From a bacterium (GTDB lineage: Bacteria > Electryoneota > RPQS01 > DYHQ01), in NCBI GenBank assembly GCA_030622545.1, contig JAUXGA010000008.1, forward strand, positions 66,321 to 130,320: a stretch of 64,000 nucleotides of DNA, given 5' to 3'. Every line of letters begins with the position of its first letter. Within the stretch, counting starts at the first letter, position 1. This document shows positions 6,813 to 16,344 of the stretch, piece by piece. Made by a program: the position numbers and the translations under genes. Below the pieces are notes generated by a model that saw only the letters and a program-made list of their open reading frames with translations, did not search any database and was not told the DNA's origin.

Positions 6813-9800
6813 ATGCCTGCACCCACGATGCTTTCGAATAAAAGCCGTTTTTCCCTTCGTTTTTTCCCACTGGCCTTTCTTCTTTTGGTCGGAAATCCAA
6901 CCATTGCGCCCGCGAAGGTTGGTTTTTACTACTCCTGTGCGGATTCGCTGACAACAAACTTCCTCGTCCGGCGACTCCCTCAAGGTCTTTCCCTCACACC
7001 CCACGCTCTACTGGAACGCCCCACTTCCAATTTCTATGTCATCGAAACCGTTATCGACAGCAGTCTGCAATATGTCATACTGCGCGAACGAATTAAAACA
7101 GACGACATGCGTCCTCCGACGGTTTTAACCTATGAGGAATACCGCGACCTGCGTTTGGCGGCGGATATCCGTCAACTGTTCCATGAAAAAACGCGCGCCG
7201 CGTTCAAATTCCAAAAAGTTGCCGCCTCAGGAGAAGGCATCGCGATTGACGTTCCCTTCCGTATTAAAAGCCGCACATTCCGCCGGATTTTCGGCGGCGA
7301 GCGCGTGGGATTGCGCGTGAGCGGCGATATCAGCATCAATGGTCATATCCGGCGGCAAAAATTTTCTCAGATTCAAACCGCCAATAATCAGAACGCTTCC
7401 ACGTCGTTCCTGATTGACCAGACTCAACGCTTTACCATCGAAGGGAAAGTCGGGGAGAAAGTCAGAGTGCGTGTGGATCAAGATTCCGAACGTCTCTTTG
7501 ATTTTCAGAACTCTATCGCTCTGACCTATACCGGCGACGAAGATGAAATTGTCCAGTCTATCCAAGCCGGGAATATTGACATGCGTCTGGGCACCAAACT
7601 CGCGACATTTTCCGGTCGCAATCAGGGTCTTTTTGGTCTAAAAACAGAAGCGAAAATCGGCGCTCTCACTCTGACCGGCATCGCCTCTCTCGAAAAAGGA
7701 CAGAAGAACAAGCAGCGTCCGAACGCCAGCGGCTCTCAGGCTCGTCCTCCGTTTTCAGAAAAAGACTACCTGCGCGGTGTCTATTTCTTTCTGAGCGATG
7801 CAGAGTATATGTTTACGGATACCGATGGCAGGGAAAAGACCTTCTGGGATTATCGCGAGAATTACCGGAACTTCGTCAATCGAACCCATGTGGCGGTGGC
7901 CGAACTCGGGCGCATTTCCTCCATTGAAGTCTATGTCTCAAGTAATACCTATTCGGGCGGGCAAGGTTCGACACCTTTGCCCGGCGTCGCCGTGTCGTGG
8001 CCATACATCGGCCAGCCCCTACTTGACGATTCCCTGATAGGAGACCATGAGCATCGCAGCGGGCAGTTCCGGCGGCTTGATTACGCGTCCGGCGAATACG
8101 ACTTCGATAGGGCTCTTGGGTTTATCCGGCTGCGGTATCCGGTTACTCAGGGAGACATTTTGGCTGTTGCCTATGCGACAGCGGCGGGTGATACATTCGG
8201 TGTCTTGGCCGCTAACCCGGACAGTCTGAGGCTTTTGCTGCTGAAACCTGAGAGTCCCCAACCGACCGATACCACATGGAATCTCATGTTCCGGCATGTC
8301 TATTCACTCGGCTCTTCAGATATAAATCCGGACAATTTCAAAATGGAAATCGTCCGTTCCGCCAGCAGCGCCAATATTCCCGAGACCGGTTTACCGGGGC
8401 TGAACGAAACCTATCTGACCACCTTCCGCTTTGACATGGAACAGGAAACAGGTGGGGGAGATCCCGACGGCAAAGTGGACAACCTGCCCGCTCTTATCCG
8501 ATACGACCGTGGTGAGGTTCATTTCCAAGACCTGACACCTTTCTGCCCGGAAGGATTCTGGGATGGCCCAAGCGGGGGAACTTTCATGACGTATCCTCTA
8601 CCGGATTCCGGCAAATACAAGCATTGCGAACTTTATACGAATACAAGGACTGTCATTCAATCTCGGAGCGCCTATTGGAGCTTCCAAACGGAATTCCGCG
8701 GCTCGCGTACTGTCTATGATTTAGGCCCTCTCGTCCTCGAAGGCTCCGAAGAAGTGATTCTGAATGGCGTCCATTTGCAGCGCGGAATCGACTACACCAT
8801 CGATTATATGTCCGGCCAGCTCCGTATTTTGAGTGAAGCGGCGAAAGCCGAAAACGCCGACCTCGAAATCCTCTACGAAAGCGGCACCGTTTTCCAGCTC
8901 GAACGCAAAAGCCTACTCGGGCTCCGGGCGGAATATGAACTATGGGAAGATTCCTACATTGGAGGGATGTGGCTCTACCTTAATGAAAAACCCCTCGAGA
9001 AGCGTGTCCGTGTGGGTTCGGAACCGGTTCGCAATACTCTCTATGACATAAATACAAAGCTGACGTTCCGTCCCCAATTCCTGACCCGCGCCGTGGATTT
9101 ATTACCCTTAGTCAACACGGAAACACCTTCTCTGGTGACATTTGATGCGGAAGTTGCCCGCGTGTATCCGAATCCGAATTCAATGGAGAATCAAGCCACG
9201 GGTGATGTGGGAGGATTGGCCTATCTGGACGATTTCGAAAGTTCCCGAAGAGCGGTTCCGCTGGGACTTTTGCGGCGACAATGGATGCTGTCTTCAATTC
9301 CTGTGGATACCGATATTGACTCCCTCCGCGGCAGGATGATTTGGTACAACCCAACGGTCAGCGGACAGGTTCCGGTTCAGGAAGTCTTCCCGGATAAAGA
9401 AGTCAATCAAAATGTCGCCAACACGCTCCAGTCTTTGAACATCACATTCCGTCCGGATTCAAGTACGGGCGACGCTACCCGCAGTTGGGGCGGAATTATG
9501 CGCTACCTCGGAGAAGCTTATGCCGACCAGACCCTTTCGAAATTCATCGAAATCTGGGTCAAATGGGACGGAAATAACGACGGGCGGTTGGTCGTTGACC
9601 TCGGACAGGTTTCCGAGGACGCCCTGCCGGATAATCAGATGAGTACCGAGGATCGTCCGGAACCGGGACAGCCGCAACCCGGCGACGCCAGTTTTGACCC
9701 GCGCTGGGAATATGGAAACGGCATTATTAATGGCCCTGAGGAAGACACCGGGATTGACGGCATCGCGGGACCCGCGGACTCCGCTTACTGGAACGGCTTG

Positions 9801-12800
9801 ACCCGACCGAAGGTCCCCTCTATGGACGACTGGAATTATACCGCCGGGACAAGCTACTACGAGAACATCAACGGCACCGAAGGAAACCTGAACGACGAGA
9901 GCGGCAACTATCCTGACACGGAAGACCTCAACAACAACCAAGTCCTCGATCTCCAGAATCACTACTATTCGTATAACTTCTGGCTAAACGATAGCTGCCA
10001 CTATATCGTGGGAGGTCAAACGAATATCTACGGTTGGCGTCTCTTCCGAATCCCTTTAGAAGAATACTCGAATACCGTCGGCAATCCTTCGTTTACGCAG
10101 ATCCGTTTTGTCCGTGCCTACCTGACCGGCTGCAGCGGAGACAGAAACGGGAACAAGAACATTAAAATCGTCCAGTTAGACATCGTTGGCAACGAATGGC
10201 AGCAAGTATTCCCGGTCGATTCCGTCGAGCGTGTCAGCGTTGCGATCATCAACAATCATGAGAATCCCGGTTATGTCAGCCCTCCGGGTGTGCAGGGAGA
10301 AATTGATCCCATCTCGGGCGTGCGTTCCAAAGAGCAGTCCCTCGTTCTCGAGATACACGAAGCGAAATCTTATTTGGATCCCGTGCTGGACGGTGGATGG
10401 ATTGCGAAGAATCTTTACACCTCGATAAACCTCCTCGAATACCGCCGCTTGAAGATGTTCATTCATGGCGGAGGAACGGATTACACCACATTCCCGGAAG
10501 GACGGCTCGAACTCATCTTCCGGCTGGGATACAGTTACGCGGACGTTTTCGATAACTACTACGAGATAAATAAAATTGTCTATCCCGGTTGGGCGGAATC
10601 GAATACGATTGATATTGCCTTAAATGACCTGACACGCCTGAAAACCCTCCGAGACGCTGATACTCTCTATTCCCCAGAATTTCCATTCTACGAGACGCTT
10701 GATTCCGTCACCACCGTCAGTATCCTCGGCAATCCCGCTCTGTCGCGTATAGGATTCTATTCATTAGGTGTCCGGATGGCGACCCGGCCTCCGGTTTATA
10801 ACGAGGAAATCTGGGTGGATGAACTCCGCCTTTCCGAAGTGTATAAAGATCCCGGAACCGCCGCGGATGTAAGTGGTCAGGTGAAACTCGCGGATTTAGC
10901 GACGATAAACGTAGGCTATGAAACTCGCGACGCTGATTTTCACAATGTAAATACGCGTATCGGTGACCAGAATACCCGTGAAACGAAGCGCGCTTCCGCA
11001 AAAATTTCTCTCCACAAGTTCTTTCTCGACCGATGGGGCTTCAATCTTCCTTTATCGCTAAATTATTCTGATTCTAAACAGACTCCAAAATATTTTCCGA
11101 ATTCGGATTTTCGAGTCAATCCTGATCACGCGCCGGACAGCATCAAATCGCTGAAAACGGATTACAGCGCTCAGATTAATTTTTCGAGGGCGGGAAGCGG
11201 GAAATATGCTCTGACGAACTACACCATAGATCGTATCACGGGCGGCTTCTCTTTTTCTCGAAGTGATGGAAGCAGTTTTCAGGAGGTTGAACGCTGGAGC
11301 GAGTCGCGAAGCGCCAACGCCGCCTATAGTTTCCCCACCAGCCGCGGCCGGGGAGTCGCGCCTCTCTTCTTCCTGCGAGGAATCCCGATGATCGGCGTTT
11401 TGGGCGACAAACGGTTCTACTATAAGCCGACCAAAATCACCACCAGCGCGGACGCCAGCGAATCCTCCAGCCATCAGGAGCAGCGCACCGGCGTCGTGCA
11501 GGATACTCGAACCCTGCGGACCAATCGAAACTTCTCGACCGGTTTTAACTTCTTCGAACCGCTGACGATGGATTATGGGCGAACCATCCGTTCGGATTTA
11601 TCCAATGGAGATTGGAAAGATTTGACCCGGCTTGATTTCGGTCGGGATTCCGACATCTCGCAGAACTTTTCATCCAATTATAATCCGACCTTCGCTTCCT
11701 GGCTGCGCTCCGATTTCAGCTATAATGCAGACTACCGCTGGGCACACAGCAATTTCGCGCAGGACAACTCACAGAGTATTTCCAGCAACCGAACCATCCG
11801 GACGGATTTCCAGATTGACCTCTTTCGGGTTTTAGGAGAGGTCAAAGAACCCTCCGCCGCATCTCCGTCAGAAGAACCATCGGAAGAGCCTTCGGAAGAA
11901 TCCTCCGGGTTTTCAGAATTTCCTTCAGGCGAGGGGTCTCCTCCGGACAGTGGAGCCGTACGCGAAGACAGCGTCCAGACTCCGAAACCTCGGGCAAAAT
12001 CGCGGGGAAGTCTTCTTGACATGCTGCTAAATCCTGTGCGAAAAATATCTCGGTCTGTCGATCCCATCAGTTTAACTTACAATCAGGGGCGCTCGCATAC
12101 TCAATCGGCGACGATAGGTCAGGCCGATTGGGGTTATCAATTCGGTTTGACACAGACTCCGAATGTCGATACGGTCGGAGGCTATACGCAGGTGCCTGCG
12201 CTTTCTAAAAACGAAGACTACGACCTGCGTTCAGGCTTCCGTATCGGTCAGAATATTCGTGTTGGACTCAGTCACGCGCTTCGCATCACATCGTCGATTT
12301 CAAATGCAAGCACCGGCTCGCGCGAAAGCACCGTCTTCTTCATGTCAAGCAAAGGAGGAGACGTCACGGCGATACCCTTCTTTGACTGGACCTTCGATTG
12401 GTCAGGCCTGTCTTCGTTTATACTCTTCCGGAAAGTGACCGAGTCAGTCAGTCTCAATAACGCTTTATCGAATCGCGTGCGAGAAAGCTGGACAGGAAGC
12501 GCCAGCCAAATCACTGGCAAGTCCTATACCCAGCAATGGAATCCCCTTATCGGGCTGAATATTCTATGGAAATATGGAATAGATTCACAAATCCGATACA
12601 GCTCCAGCAGCTCGTTTGAAGATCAAGTGCAGACGTCGACAAAGCGACGTTCGAGTGAACAGCAAATCTCGCTGACGATGGGTTATTCAATTCGCACAGG
12701 CTTCCGCATTCCGGTTCCCTTCCTCAACAGATTTCGACTGACAAACCAGACCAACATCTCCCTGGCCTTTGACAACCGCTCCTCTAAATCGGAATATACG

Positions 12801-12998
12801 CCGACCAGCAGCGGAGAATTTACGGTTCAGAGCGAGTCCAGTTCGTGGAATCTGACTCCGCGGCTAACCTATACGTTTTCCAACACCGTCAACGGACAAA
12901 TTTATATGCAGATGAGCACGAATGACGATAAGATTCCTCCGCGAAAATCACGTAGTTTCGAATTCGGAGTTCAGATCAATATTGCGATTCGCGGATAA
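6813..12998 (+). CDS. sprA: SprA, outer-membrane translocon of the type IX secretion system
   Basis: At about 2,060 residues this matches the SprA/Sov family, the giant beta-barrel that exports T9SS substrates. The N-terminus carries a signal peptide (RFSLRFFPLAFLLLVGNPTIAPA). The body contains long barrel-like alternating segments, the family hallmark GGLAYLDDFESSRRAVPLG near residue 800, and a C-terminus ending in an aromatic-rich strand (SRSFEFGVQINIAI). A low-complexity EEPSEEPSEEPSEESSG segment interrupts the barrel near residue 1700. The ORF track begins at a TTG (6792); ATGs at 6813 and 6828 are alternatives and none has a strong ribosome-binding site. Three proteins in the window carry T9SS sorting domains, so substrates are encoded nearby. 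The next gene overlaps its 3' end. Confidence 0.92.
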   Translation: MPAPTMLSNKSRFSLRFFPLAFLLLVGNPTIAPAKVGFYYSCADSLTTNFLVRRLPQGLSLTPHALLERPTSNFYVIETVIDSSLQYVILRERIKTDDMRPPTVLTYEEYRDLRLAADIRQLFHEKTRAAFKFQKVAASGEGIAIDVPFRIKSRTFRRIFGGERVGLRVSGDISINGHIRRQKFSQIQTANNQNASTSFLIDQTQRFTIEGKVGEKVRVRVDQDSERLFDFQNSIALTYTGDEDEIVQSIQAGNIDMRLGTKLATFSGRNQGLFGLKTEAKIGALTLTGIASLEKGQKNKQRPNASGSQARPPFSEKDYLRGVYFFLSDAEYMFTDTDGREKTFWDYRENYRNFVNRTHVAVAELGRISSIEVYVSSNTYSGGQGSTPLPGVAVSWPYIGQPLLDDSLIGDHEHRSGQFRRLDYASGEYDFDRALGFIRLRYPVTQGDILAVAYATAAGDTFGVLAANPDSLRLLLLKPESPQPTDTTWNLMFRHVYSLGSSDINPDNFKMEIVRSASSANIPETGLPGLNETYLTTFRFDMEQETGGGDPDGKVDNLPALIRYDRGEVHFQDLTPFCPEGFWDGPSGGTFMTYPLPDSGKYKHCELYTNTRTVIQSRSAYWSFQTEFRGSRTVYDLGPLVLEGSEEVILNGVHLQRGIDYTIDYMSGQLRILSEAAKAENADLEILYESGTVFQLERKSLLGLRAEYELWEDSYIGGMWLYLNEKPLEKRVRVGSEPVRNTLYDINTKLTFRPQFLTRAVDLLPLVNTETPSLVTFDAEVARVYPNPNSMENQATGDVGGLAYLDDFESSRRAVPLGLLRRQWMLSSIPVDTDIDSLRGRMIWYNPTVSGQVPVQEVFPDKEVNQNVANTLQSLNITFRPDSSTGDATRSWGGIMRYLGEAYADQTLSKFIEIWVKWDGNNDGRLVVDLGQVSEDALPDNQMSTEDRPEPGQPQPGDASFDPRWEYGNGIINGPEEDTGIDGIAGPADSAYWNGLTRPKVPSMDDWNYTAGTSYYENINGTEGNLNDESGNYPDTEDLNNNQVLDLQNHYYSYNFWLNDSCHYIVGGQTNIYGWRLFRIPLEEYSNTVGNPSFTQIRFVRAYLTGCSGDRNGNKNIKIVQLDIVGNEWQQVFPVDSVERVSVAIINNHENPGYVSPPGVQGEIDPISGVRSKEQSLVLEIHEAKSYLDPVLDGGWIAKNLYTSINLLEYRRLKMFIHGGGTDYTTFPEGRLELIFRLGYSYADVFDNYYEINKIVYPGWAESNTIDIALNDLTRLKTLRDADTLYSPEFPFYETLDSVTTVSILGNPALSRIGFYSLGVRMATRPPVYNEEIWVDELRLSEVYKDPGTAADVSGQVKLADLATINVGYETRDADFHNVNTRIGDQNTRETKRASAKISLHKFFLDRWGFNLPLSLNYSDSKQTPKYFPNSDFRVNPDHAPDSIKSLKTDYSAQINFSRAGSGKYALTNYTIDRITGGFSFSRSDGSSFQEVERWSESRSANAAYSFPTSRGRGVAPLFFLRGIPMIGVLGDKRFYYKPTKITTSADASESSSHQEQRTGVVQDTRTLRTNRNFSTGFNFFEPLTMDYGRTIRSDLSNGDWKDLTRLDFGRDSDISQNFSSNYNPTFASWLRSDFSYNADYRWAHSNFAQDNSQSISSNRTIRTDFQIDLFRVLGEVKEPSAASPSEEPSEEPSEESSGFSEFPSGEGSPPDSGAVREDSVQTPKPRAKSRGSLLDMLLNPVRKISRSVDPISLTYNQGRSHTQSATIGQADWGYQFGLTQTPNVDTVGGYTQVPALSKNEDYDLRSGFRIGQNIRVGLSHALRITSSISNASTGSRESTVFFMSSKGGDVTAIPFFDWTFDWSGLSSFILFRKVTESVSLNNALSNRVRESWTGSASQITGKSYTQQWNPLIGLNILWKYGIDSQIRYSSSSSFEDQVQTSTKRRSSEQQISLTMGYSIRTGFRIPVPFLNRFRLTNQTNISLAFDNRSSKSEYTPTSSGEFTVQSESSSWNLTPRLTYTFSNTVNGQIYMQMSTNDDKIPPRKSRSFEFGVQINIAIRG

Positions 12999-13899
12999 AT
13001 TTTTCAGCGTCTTTCTCTTCGCTCTTGTCTTCGCTTTCGGGCAGTCATCGGCGTGCGCCGAGGTGCCTGAGTTTGATGACAGACACGCTTTCTTTCTATT
13101 GGAAGCGCAATGCGCCATTGGTCCGCGCAATCCCGGTTCAACGGGACACGCTCAAGGCCTGGAATTCCTGCAGCGTGAACTTAGCTTTTGGGCGGACACC
13201 GTCTTTCTGCAAACCTTCACGTACGACAGCAAAGACCGCGGGACGACACTAAGACTGTCCAACATCATCGGTCGCCTGAAACCCGAAGCACGCTCGCGGA
13301 TTCTGCTGTGCGCTCACTGGGATACCCGGCCTGTCGCTGACCACGACCCGAATCCCGAAAATTGGGATACACCGATTCTCGGAGCAAACGACGGCGCGTC
13401 CGGAGTCGCCGTTCTCTTGGAAATTGCGCGACGCTGCGCTCTCGACCCTCCCGATATCGGTGTGGACATCGTTCTTTTCGATGGCGAAGACTACGGCATT
13501 GACGGCTCGCCCACCGACTGGCTTATCGGCTCGAAATATTTCGCCCGCAATCCTGTTATCCCCCGCGTGCGCTATGGCATTCTGCTCGATTTAATCGGCG
13601 ACAGAGATTTGCATATTCCCATCGAAGATGCGTCGTTTTTCTACGCACGCGAAATCGTCGAGAAGATATGGACGACGGCTCGCGACTTAGGAATTACGAC
13701 GTTCGAGAATAGAATCGGCCAGGCGATTTATGACGATCATATTCCGCTCAACGAAGCCGGCTTACCCACCGTCGATGTTGTTGACTTCGACTATGAATTC
13801 TGGCACACCGTGCGCGATACGCCCGCCGAATGCAGTCCGAAATCCCTCGAAGACGTCGGACGCGTGATAATGCATGTCATCTATAACGAGAAACCATAG
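12982..13899 (+). CDS. Type II glutaminyl-peptide cyclotransferase / M28-fold zinc enzyme
   Basis: The product is an exported M28-fold protein. It has HWDTRP, then GANDGASGVAVLLEIAR with the metal-binding Asp, DGEDYG with the catalytic Glu, LLDLIGDRD, and FWHTVRD with the metal-binding His. The wording GANDGASG, EDYG, SKYFA, DDHIPLNEAGLPTVDVV and WHT is closest in my memory to the type II glutaminyl cyclases of Bacteroidetes, which convert an N-terminal Gln to pyroglutamate. An aminopeptidase role cannot be excluded. The ORF track starts at 12922. I prefer the TTG at 12982, which begins a good signal peptide (RFADKFFSVFLFALVFAFGQSSACA) and overlaps sprA by only 17 bp. Co-transcription with sprA suggests it acts on exported proteins. 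Confidence 0.82.
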   Translation: MRFADKFFSVFLFALVFAFGQSSACAEVPEFDDRHAFFLLEAQCAIGPRNPGSTGHAQGLEFLQRELSFWADTVFLQTFTYDSKDRGTTLRLSNIIGRLKPEARSRILLCAHWDTRPVADHDPNPENWDTPILGANDGASGVAVLLEIARRCALDPPDIGVDIVLFDGEDYGIDGSPTDWLIGSKYFARNPVIPRVRYGILLDLIGDRDLHIPIEDASFFYAREIVEKIWTTARDLGITTFENRIGQAIYDDHIPLNEAGLPTVDVVDFDYEFWHTVRDTPAECSPKSLEDVGRVIMHVIYNEKP

Positions 13900-13910
13900 A
13901 GGAGGCCGAC

Positions 13911-15107
13911 ATGAAGAAATCAACAAATCGCCGCTCCACTCTAATGTTTGTCTTTCTTCTGAGCGCAATTGGCTTTGGTCTCTTTCTCTCGTGTTCAACA
14001 ATGGACCCTAATGGTATCATCTCTCCCCCAGACTATACCATAATAATAGAAGAAATCCCTGAAGCTCTTCCTGTAGATGTTGCAATCTATTTCCCAATCG
14101 TTATCCAACTGGAACCAAGCAATCCGGACATTGATTCGCTCTATTGTTTAATCTTTAATCCCGAAAACGAGTCTTTCCTGGATTTCTATCTTTATGACGA
14201 CGGCTCAGCTTTCGACCATCCAATGGAAAGCACTCTTTTAAGCGTGCGTTCCGGCGATAATGTACCCGGTGATAGCAGATTCACGCGGCAGATTACCGGA
14301 CAAGATTTCGAAGGTGATTTCGGCACTTACACTTTCGATTTCGTAACACCTGATGGAGATAGCTATTCAGACTCCATCGACATCCAACCTGTCGAAGCGC
14401 CCTCGTTTACAAGTGTCACACCGGTCATCTCAGAATTCCCGTCGGGCTTTGATCCCGTCGAATATGAAGTGCATATTCATAGACCCACTGCGAGTGATCG
14501 CATTGATTCGGTTTATCTTGCGCTTTGGTATTCGGGCATACCGACGAGCGATTTACGACATATTCCTTTCACTGCAAGTTTAGGCGATACTGTATGGACG
14601 TTGACCCTAACACCCGGTCATTTCTGGGGAATTCCTTCGGGTCTCTACGATTTTCAGTTTGTGCTTTGGGACAGGTTTGGTCTCTCAGCAGATACCGAGC
14701 AGCGATTTATCAGCATTGCAAACGGCCAGCCAGTCGTTTCGAATCCGGTTATGCCGGATACTATATGGCGTCCCCGGCAAGGCGAACCCAACGACACCAC
14801 CGTTATCACCGTTCAGGCCGACGACCCTGAAACGCTGCTGGACATCGCCACCGTGCGTTTCGAGGTGCGCAAAGTCTGGGAAACCGAATGGACCGGCCAC
14901 GAGGATTTCTATCTCCTCGATTTGGGAGGCCGATGGGATGATGTGGAGGGCGATGGCGTTTACAGCGTTCCGTTGGTGACAGCGTTTAGCGATTCTCTGA
15001 AAGACGATCTCTTCTATTTCCGTTTCTTTGCGATTGACTTCACGCAGGACACCAGCAACTACGTCATCGACAGCGTCCGCGTCATTGAACCCGTTGTCTT
15101 GCTATAA
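13911..15107 (+). CDS. Lipoprotein with Ig-like regions, unknown function
   Basis: The 398-residue product has a signal peptide and lipobox LFLSC (Cys28). The rest is beta-rich, with several ~90-residue segments that resemble Ig or FN3 folds (for example PVVSNPVMPDTIWRPRQGEP, then TVITVQADDPETLLDIATV and DVEGDGVYSVPLV). The phrase GRWDDVEGDGVYS occurs in many FCB surface proteins. A very good ribosome-binding site (GAGGAGG) precedes the ATG, 11 bp after the cyclase gene, so the gene is in the sprA operon. It may be a cell-surface lipoprotein accessory to secretion, but nothing in the sequence proves this. Confidence 0.8.
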   Translation: MKKSTNRRSTLMFVFLLSAIGFGLFLSCSTMDPNGIISPPDYTIIIEEIPEALPVDVAIYFPIVIQLEPSNPDIDSLYCLIFNPENESFLDFYLYDDGSAFDHPMESTLLSVRSGDNVPGDSRFTRQITGQDFEGDFGTYTFDFVTPDGDSYSDSIDIQPVEAPSFTSVTPVISEFPSGFDPVEYEVHIHRPTASDRIDSVYLALWYSGIPTSDLRHIPFTASLGDTVWTLTLTPGHFWGIPSGLYDFQFVLWDRFGLSADTEQRFISIANGQPVVSNPVMPDTIWRPRQGEPNDTTVITVQADDPETLLDIATVRFEVRKVWETEWTGHEDFYLLDLGGRWDDVEGDGVYSVPLVTAFSDSLKDDLFYFRFFAIDFTQDTSNYVIDSVRVIEPVVLL

Positions 15108-15117
15108 ACTTCGCCGC

Positions 15118-15137
15118 GGCATGCGTCCCCGCGTGCC
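15118..15137 (+). terminator. Hairpin after the sprA operon
   Basis: GGCATGCG and CGCGTGCC form an 8-bp stem with one G-U pair and a TCCC loop, 10 bp after the lipoprotein stop. No T-run follows, so termination would be weak or Rho-assisted. Confidence 0.3.
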
Positions 15138-15224
15138 CGGAACGGCGATTGGTAAGCCGCAGGCTCTTAAAAATCAACAACATACTCCATTTCCTCTCAA
15201 AACTCAGGAAACTCTAGAATTTAC

Positions 15225-15253
15225 TTGACAATCCAATGTCTTTTCGCTATATT
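15225..15253 (+). promoter_or_regulatory. Near-consensus sigma-70 promoter, candidate RNA
   Basis: TTGACA (15225-15230), a 17-bp spacer and TATATT (15248-15253). The predicted start is near 15260. No credible protein-coding start follows for more than 400 bp, so this promoter probably drives a non-coding RNA or a very long leader. Confidence 0.75.
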
Positions 15254-15259
15254 TTATGA

Positions 15260-15383
15260 TGTAAAATTGCTATTCTAAAGGGGCCTGCCATTTGGGCATG
15301 GGTCCTCTACAATTCAAGGCACAACTAAACTCCTTTTCAAGGAAGAGAGCGGTTTAGCTGTGCCTTTATATTTGAACGCCCCT
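15260..15383 (+). ncRNA. Candidate structured RNA, family unknown
   Basis: Downstream of the 15225 promoter the transcript can fold into one long irregular hairpin. AGGGGC (15279) pairs with GCCCCT (15378), and GGCACA with TGTGCC. CTAAAC pairs with GTTTAG after a single A/C mismatch, and an inner TCCTT-TTC-AAGGA hairpin caps it. A side hairpin TGCC-ATTTG-GGCA lies in the 5' arm. Such nested complementarity without an ORF is good evidence of a functional RNA. The 3' end is unclear because no T-run terminator follows. It may extend to about 15550, where another hairpin (GCCAT 15461, ATGGC 15475) is found. I do not recognise RNase P, tmRNA, SRP or a known riboswitch; a 6S-like RNA is possible. 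Confidence 0.5.
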
Positions 15384-15566
15384 GATAAGCGGTGCCGCGA
15401 AAAGTGCCTACTACCCAGCGGCCGACAACCAACCTTTAAGCCATCGCGGCGCCGTGGGGGGCCATTTATTGAAGATGGCGTTGGTGAAATGATTTCGCGA
15501 GGGGCGCAAGGCACTCTCTCACGGCGAGATTTGCGGCTACGTCCGTTCTATATATGCAAGCATGCC
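15384..15566. other. ORF-poor region between candidate RNA and next promoter
   Basis: This stretch holds a GCCAT/ATGGC hairpin (15461-15479) and several GC-rich complementary segments. It may be the 3' part of the candidate RNA. ORF 15360..15650 on the plus strand has no ribosome-binding site and unnatural composition, so I do not call it. Confidence 0.4.
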
Positions 15567-15595
15567 TTGACAATATCCGGAGAAGAGTGTATATT
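15567..15595 (+). promoter_or_regulatory. Near-consensus sigma-70 promoter for the lolA-like operon
   Basis: TTGACA (15567-15572), 17 bp, TATATT (15590-15595). It stands about 100 bp before the lolA-like start codon and probably drives lolA, the flippase-like gene and the BY-kinase gene. Confidence 0.75.
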
Positions 15596-15692
15596 TGGCG
15601 GCGCAATTTCTCTCTATAGACGACATCATAGCGATATCCGTTCTCTTTAAAATGTGATGATGAATGTTACGGATTGCTAATTCAGTTCACAC

Positions 15693-16337
15693 ATGATGAG
15701 CCCGATATTTCGATACATCCCAGTGCTTTTACTTGCCGCCTTCGTGCCGTGCCTATATGCTGGAACACCGGCAGAGCAGCGTTTCGACAAAATGGAACGC
15801 CATTTGCGCGAGTTGCAGTCGTTAGAAGTTCACTATACGGCTGAGGGAGAAGCGTTTGCCGACAGCGCACTCGGTGGCCGGATGGTCTGGATTCGCCCGG
15901 ACCGATTCTACCATGACACGCCGGAATGGACGCTGGCACAGCATGGCGACGAAAAATGGCGCTATCTTAAAGGCCAAAGCACTCTGATACTGGAAACAGT
16001 TCGCGACGATGACCCGCAATTGCCCGAAGAGGTGCTCTTTGCCCTGAATGAAGAAGTGGCGGCGGAAACTCTGGCAATTGATCCCGCGGAATCCGGGGCG
16101 CATAAGTTGACGCTGAAAACCACCAATGAACAGGCCACAGGTGAGTTCTGGCTCTGGCTGCATGCCGATTCCGACCAGCCTTTAAAAATCGCCTGGCGGC
16201 TCCCCGATGGAACGGTTGCCGCTTATCGCGTCGAAACATGGCGTGAAAATATATCGGTTGATGACGGCCTTTTCACTCGCCCCGATGCGAGTGAAACTAT
16301 TGACTTTCGCTTAAAGAAAGAAACGGACAAGAGGTAG
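15693..16337 (+). CDS. lolA: LolA-like outer-membrane lipoprotein carrier
   Basis: The product is 214 residues with a signal peptide (YIPVLLLAAFVPCLYA). The mature sequence follows the LolA pattern: an N-terminal helix (RFDKMERHLRELQSLEVHYTAEG), strands with MVWIRPDRFYHDTPEW, WRYLKGQSTLILE, and a strand region near WLWLHADSDQPLKIAWRLPDG. LolA ferries lipoproteins across the periplasm from LolCDE to the outer membrane, and this window encodes many lipoproteins. It starts at tandem ATGs (15693, 15696) behind the promoter at 15567. The gene ends 7 bp before the flippase-like gene. LolA-like periplasmic proteins with other jobs exist, so the exact role is inferred. Confidence 0.75.
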   Translation: MMSPIFRYIPVLLLAAFVPCLYAGTPAEQRFDKMERHLRELQSLEVHYTAEGEAFADSALGGRMVWIRPDRFYHDTPEWTLAQHGDEKWRYLKGQSTLILETVRDDDPQLPEEVLFALNEEVAAETLAIDPAESGAHKLTLKTTNEQATGEFWLWLHADSDQPLKIAWRLPDGTVAAYRVETWRENISVDDGLFTRPDASETIDFRLKKETDKR

Positions 16338-16344
16338 AGGAGGT

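Noticed and set aside
15260-15560. RNase P RNA, tmRNA or SRP RNA
   Set aside because: The conserved GAGGAAAGTCC, tmRNA tRNA-like ends and the SRP GGTCAGG...GGAAGCAGC loop sequences are all absent.
15360-15650. 96-residue ORF in the 15.1-15.7 kb gap
   Set aside because: No ribosome-binding site, Arg-rich composition, and it crosses the second promoter and the structured RNA.
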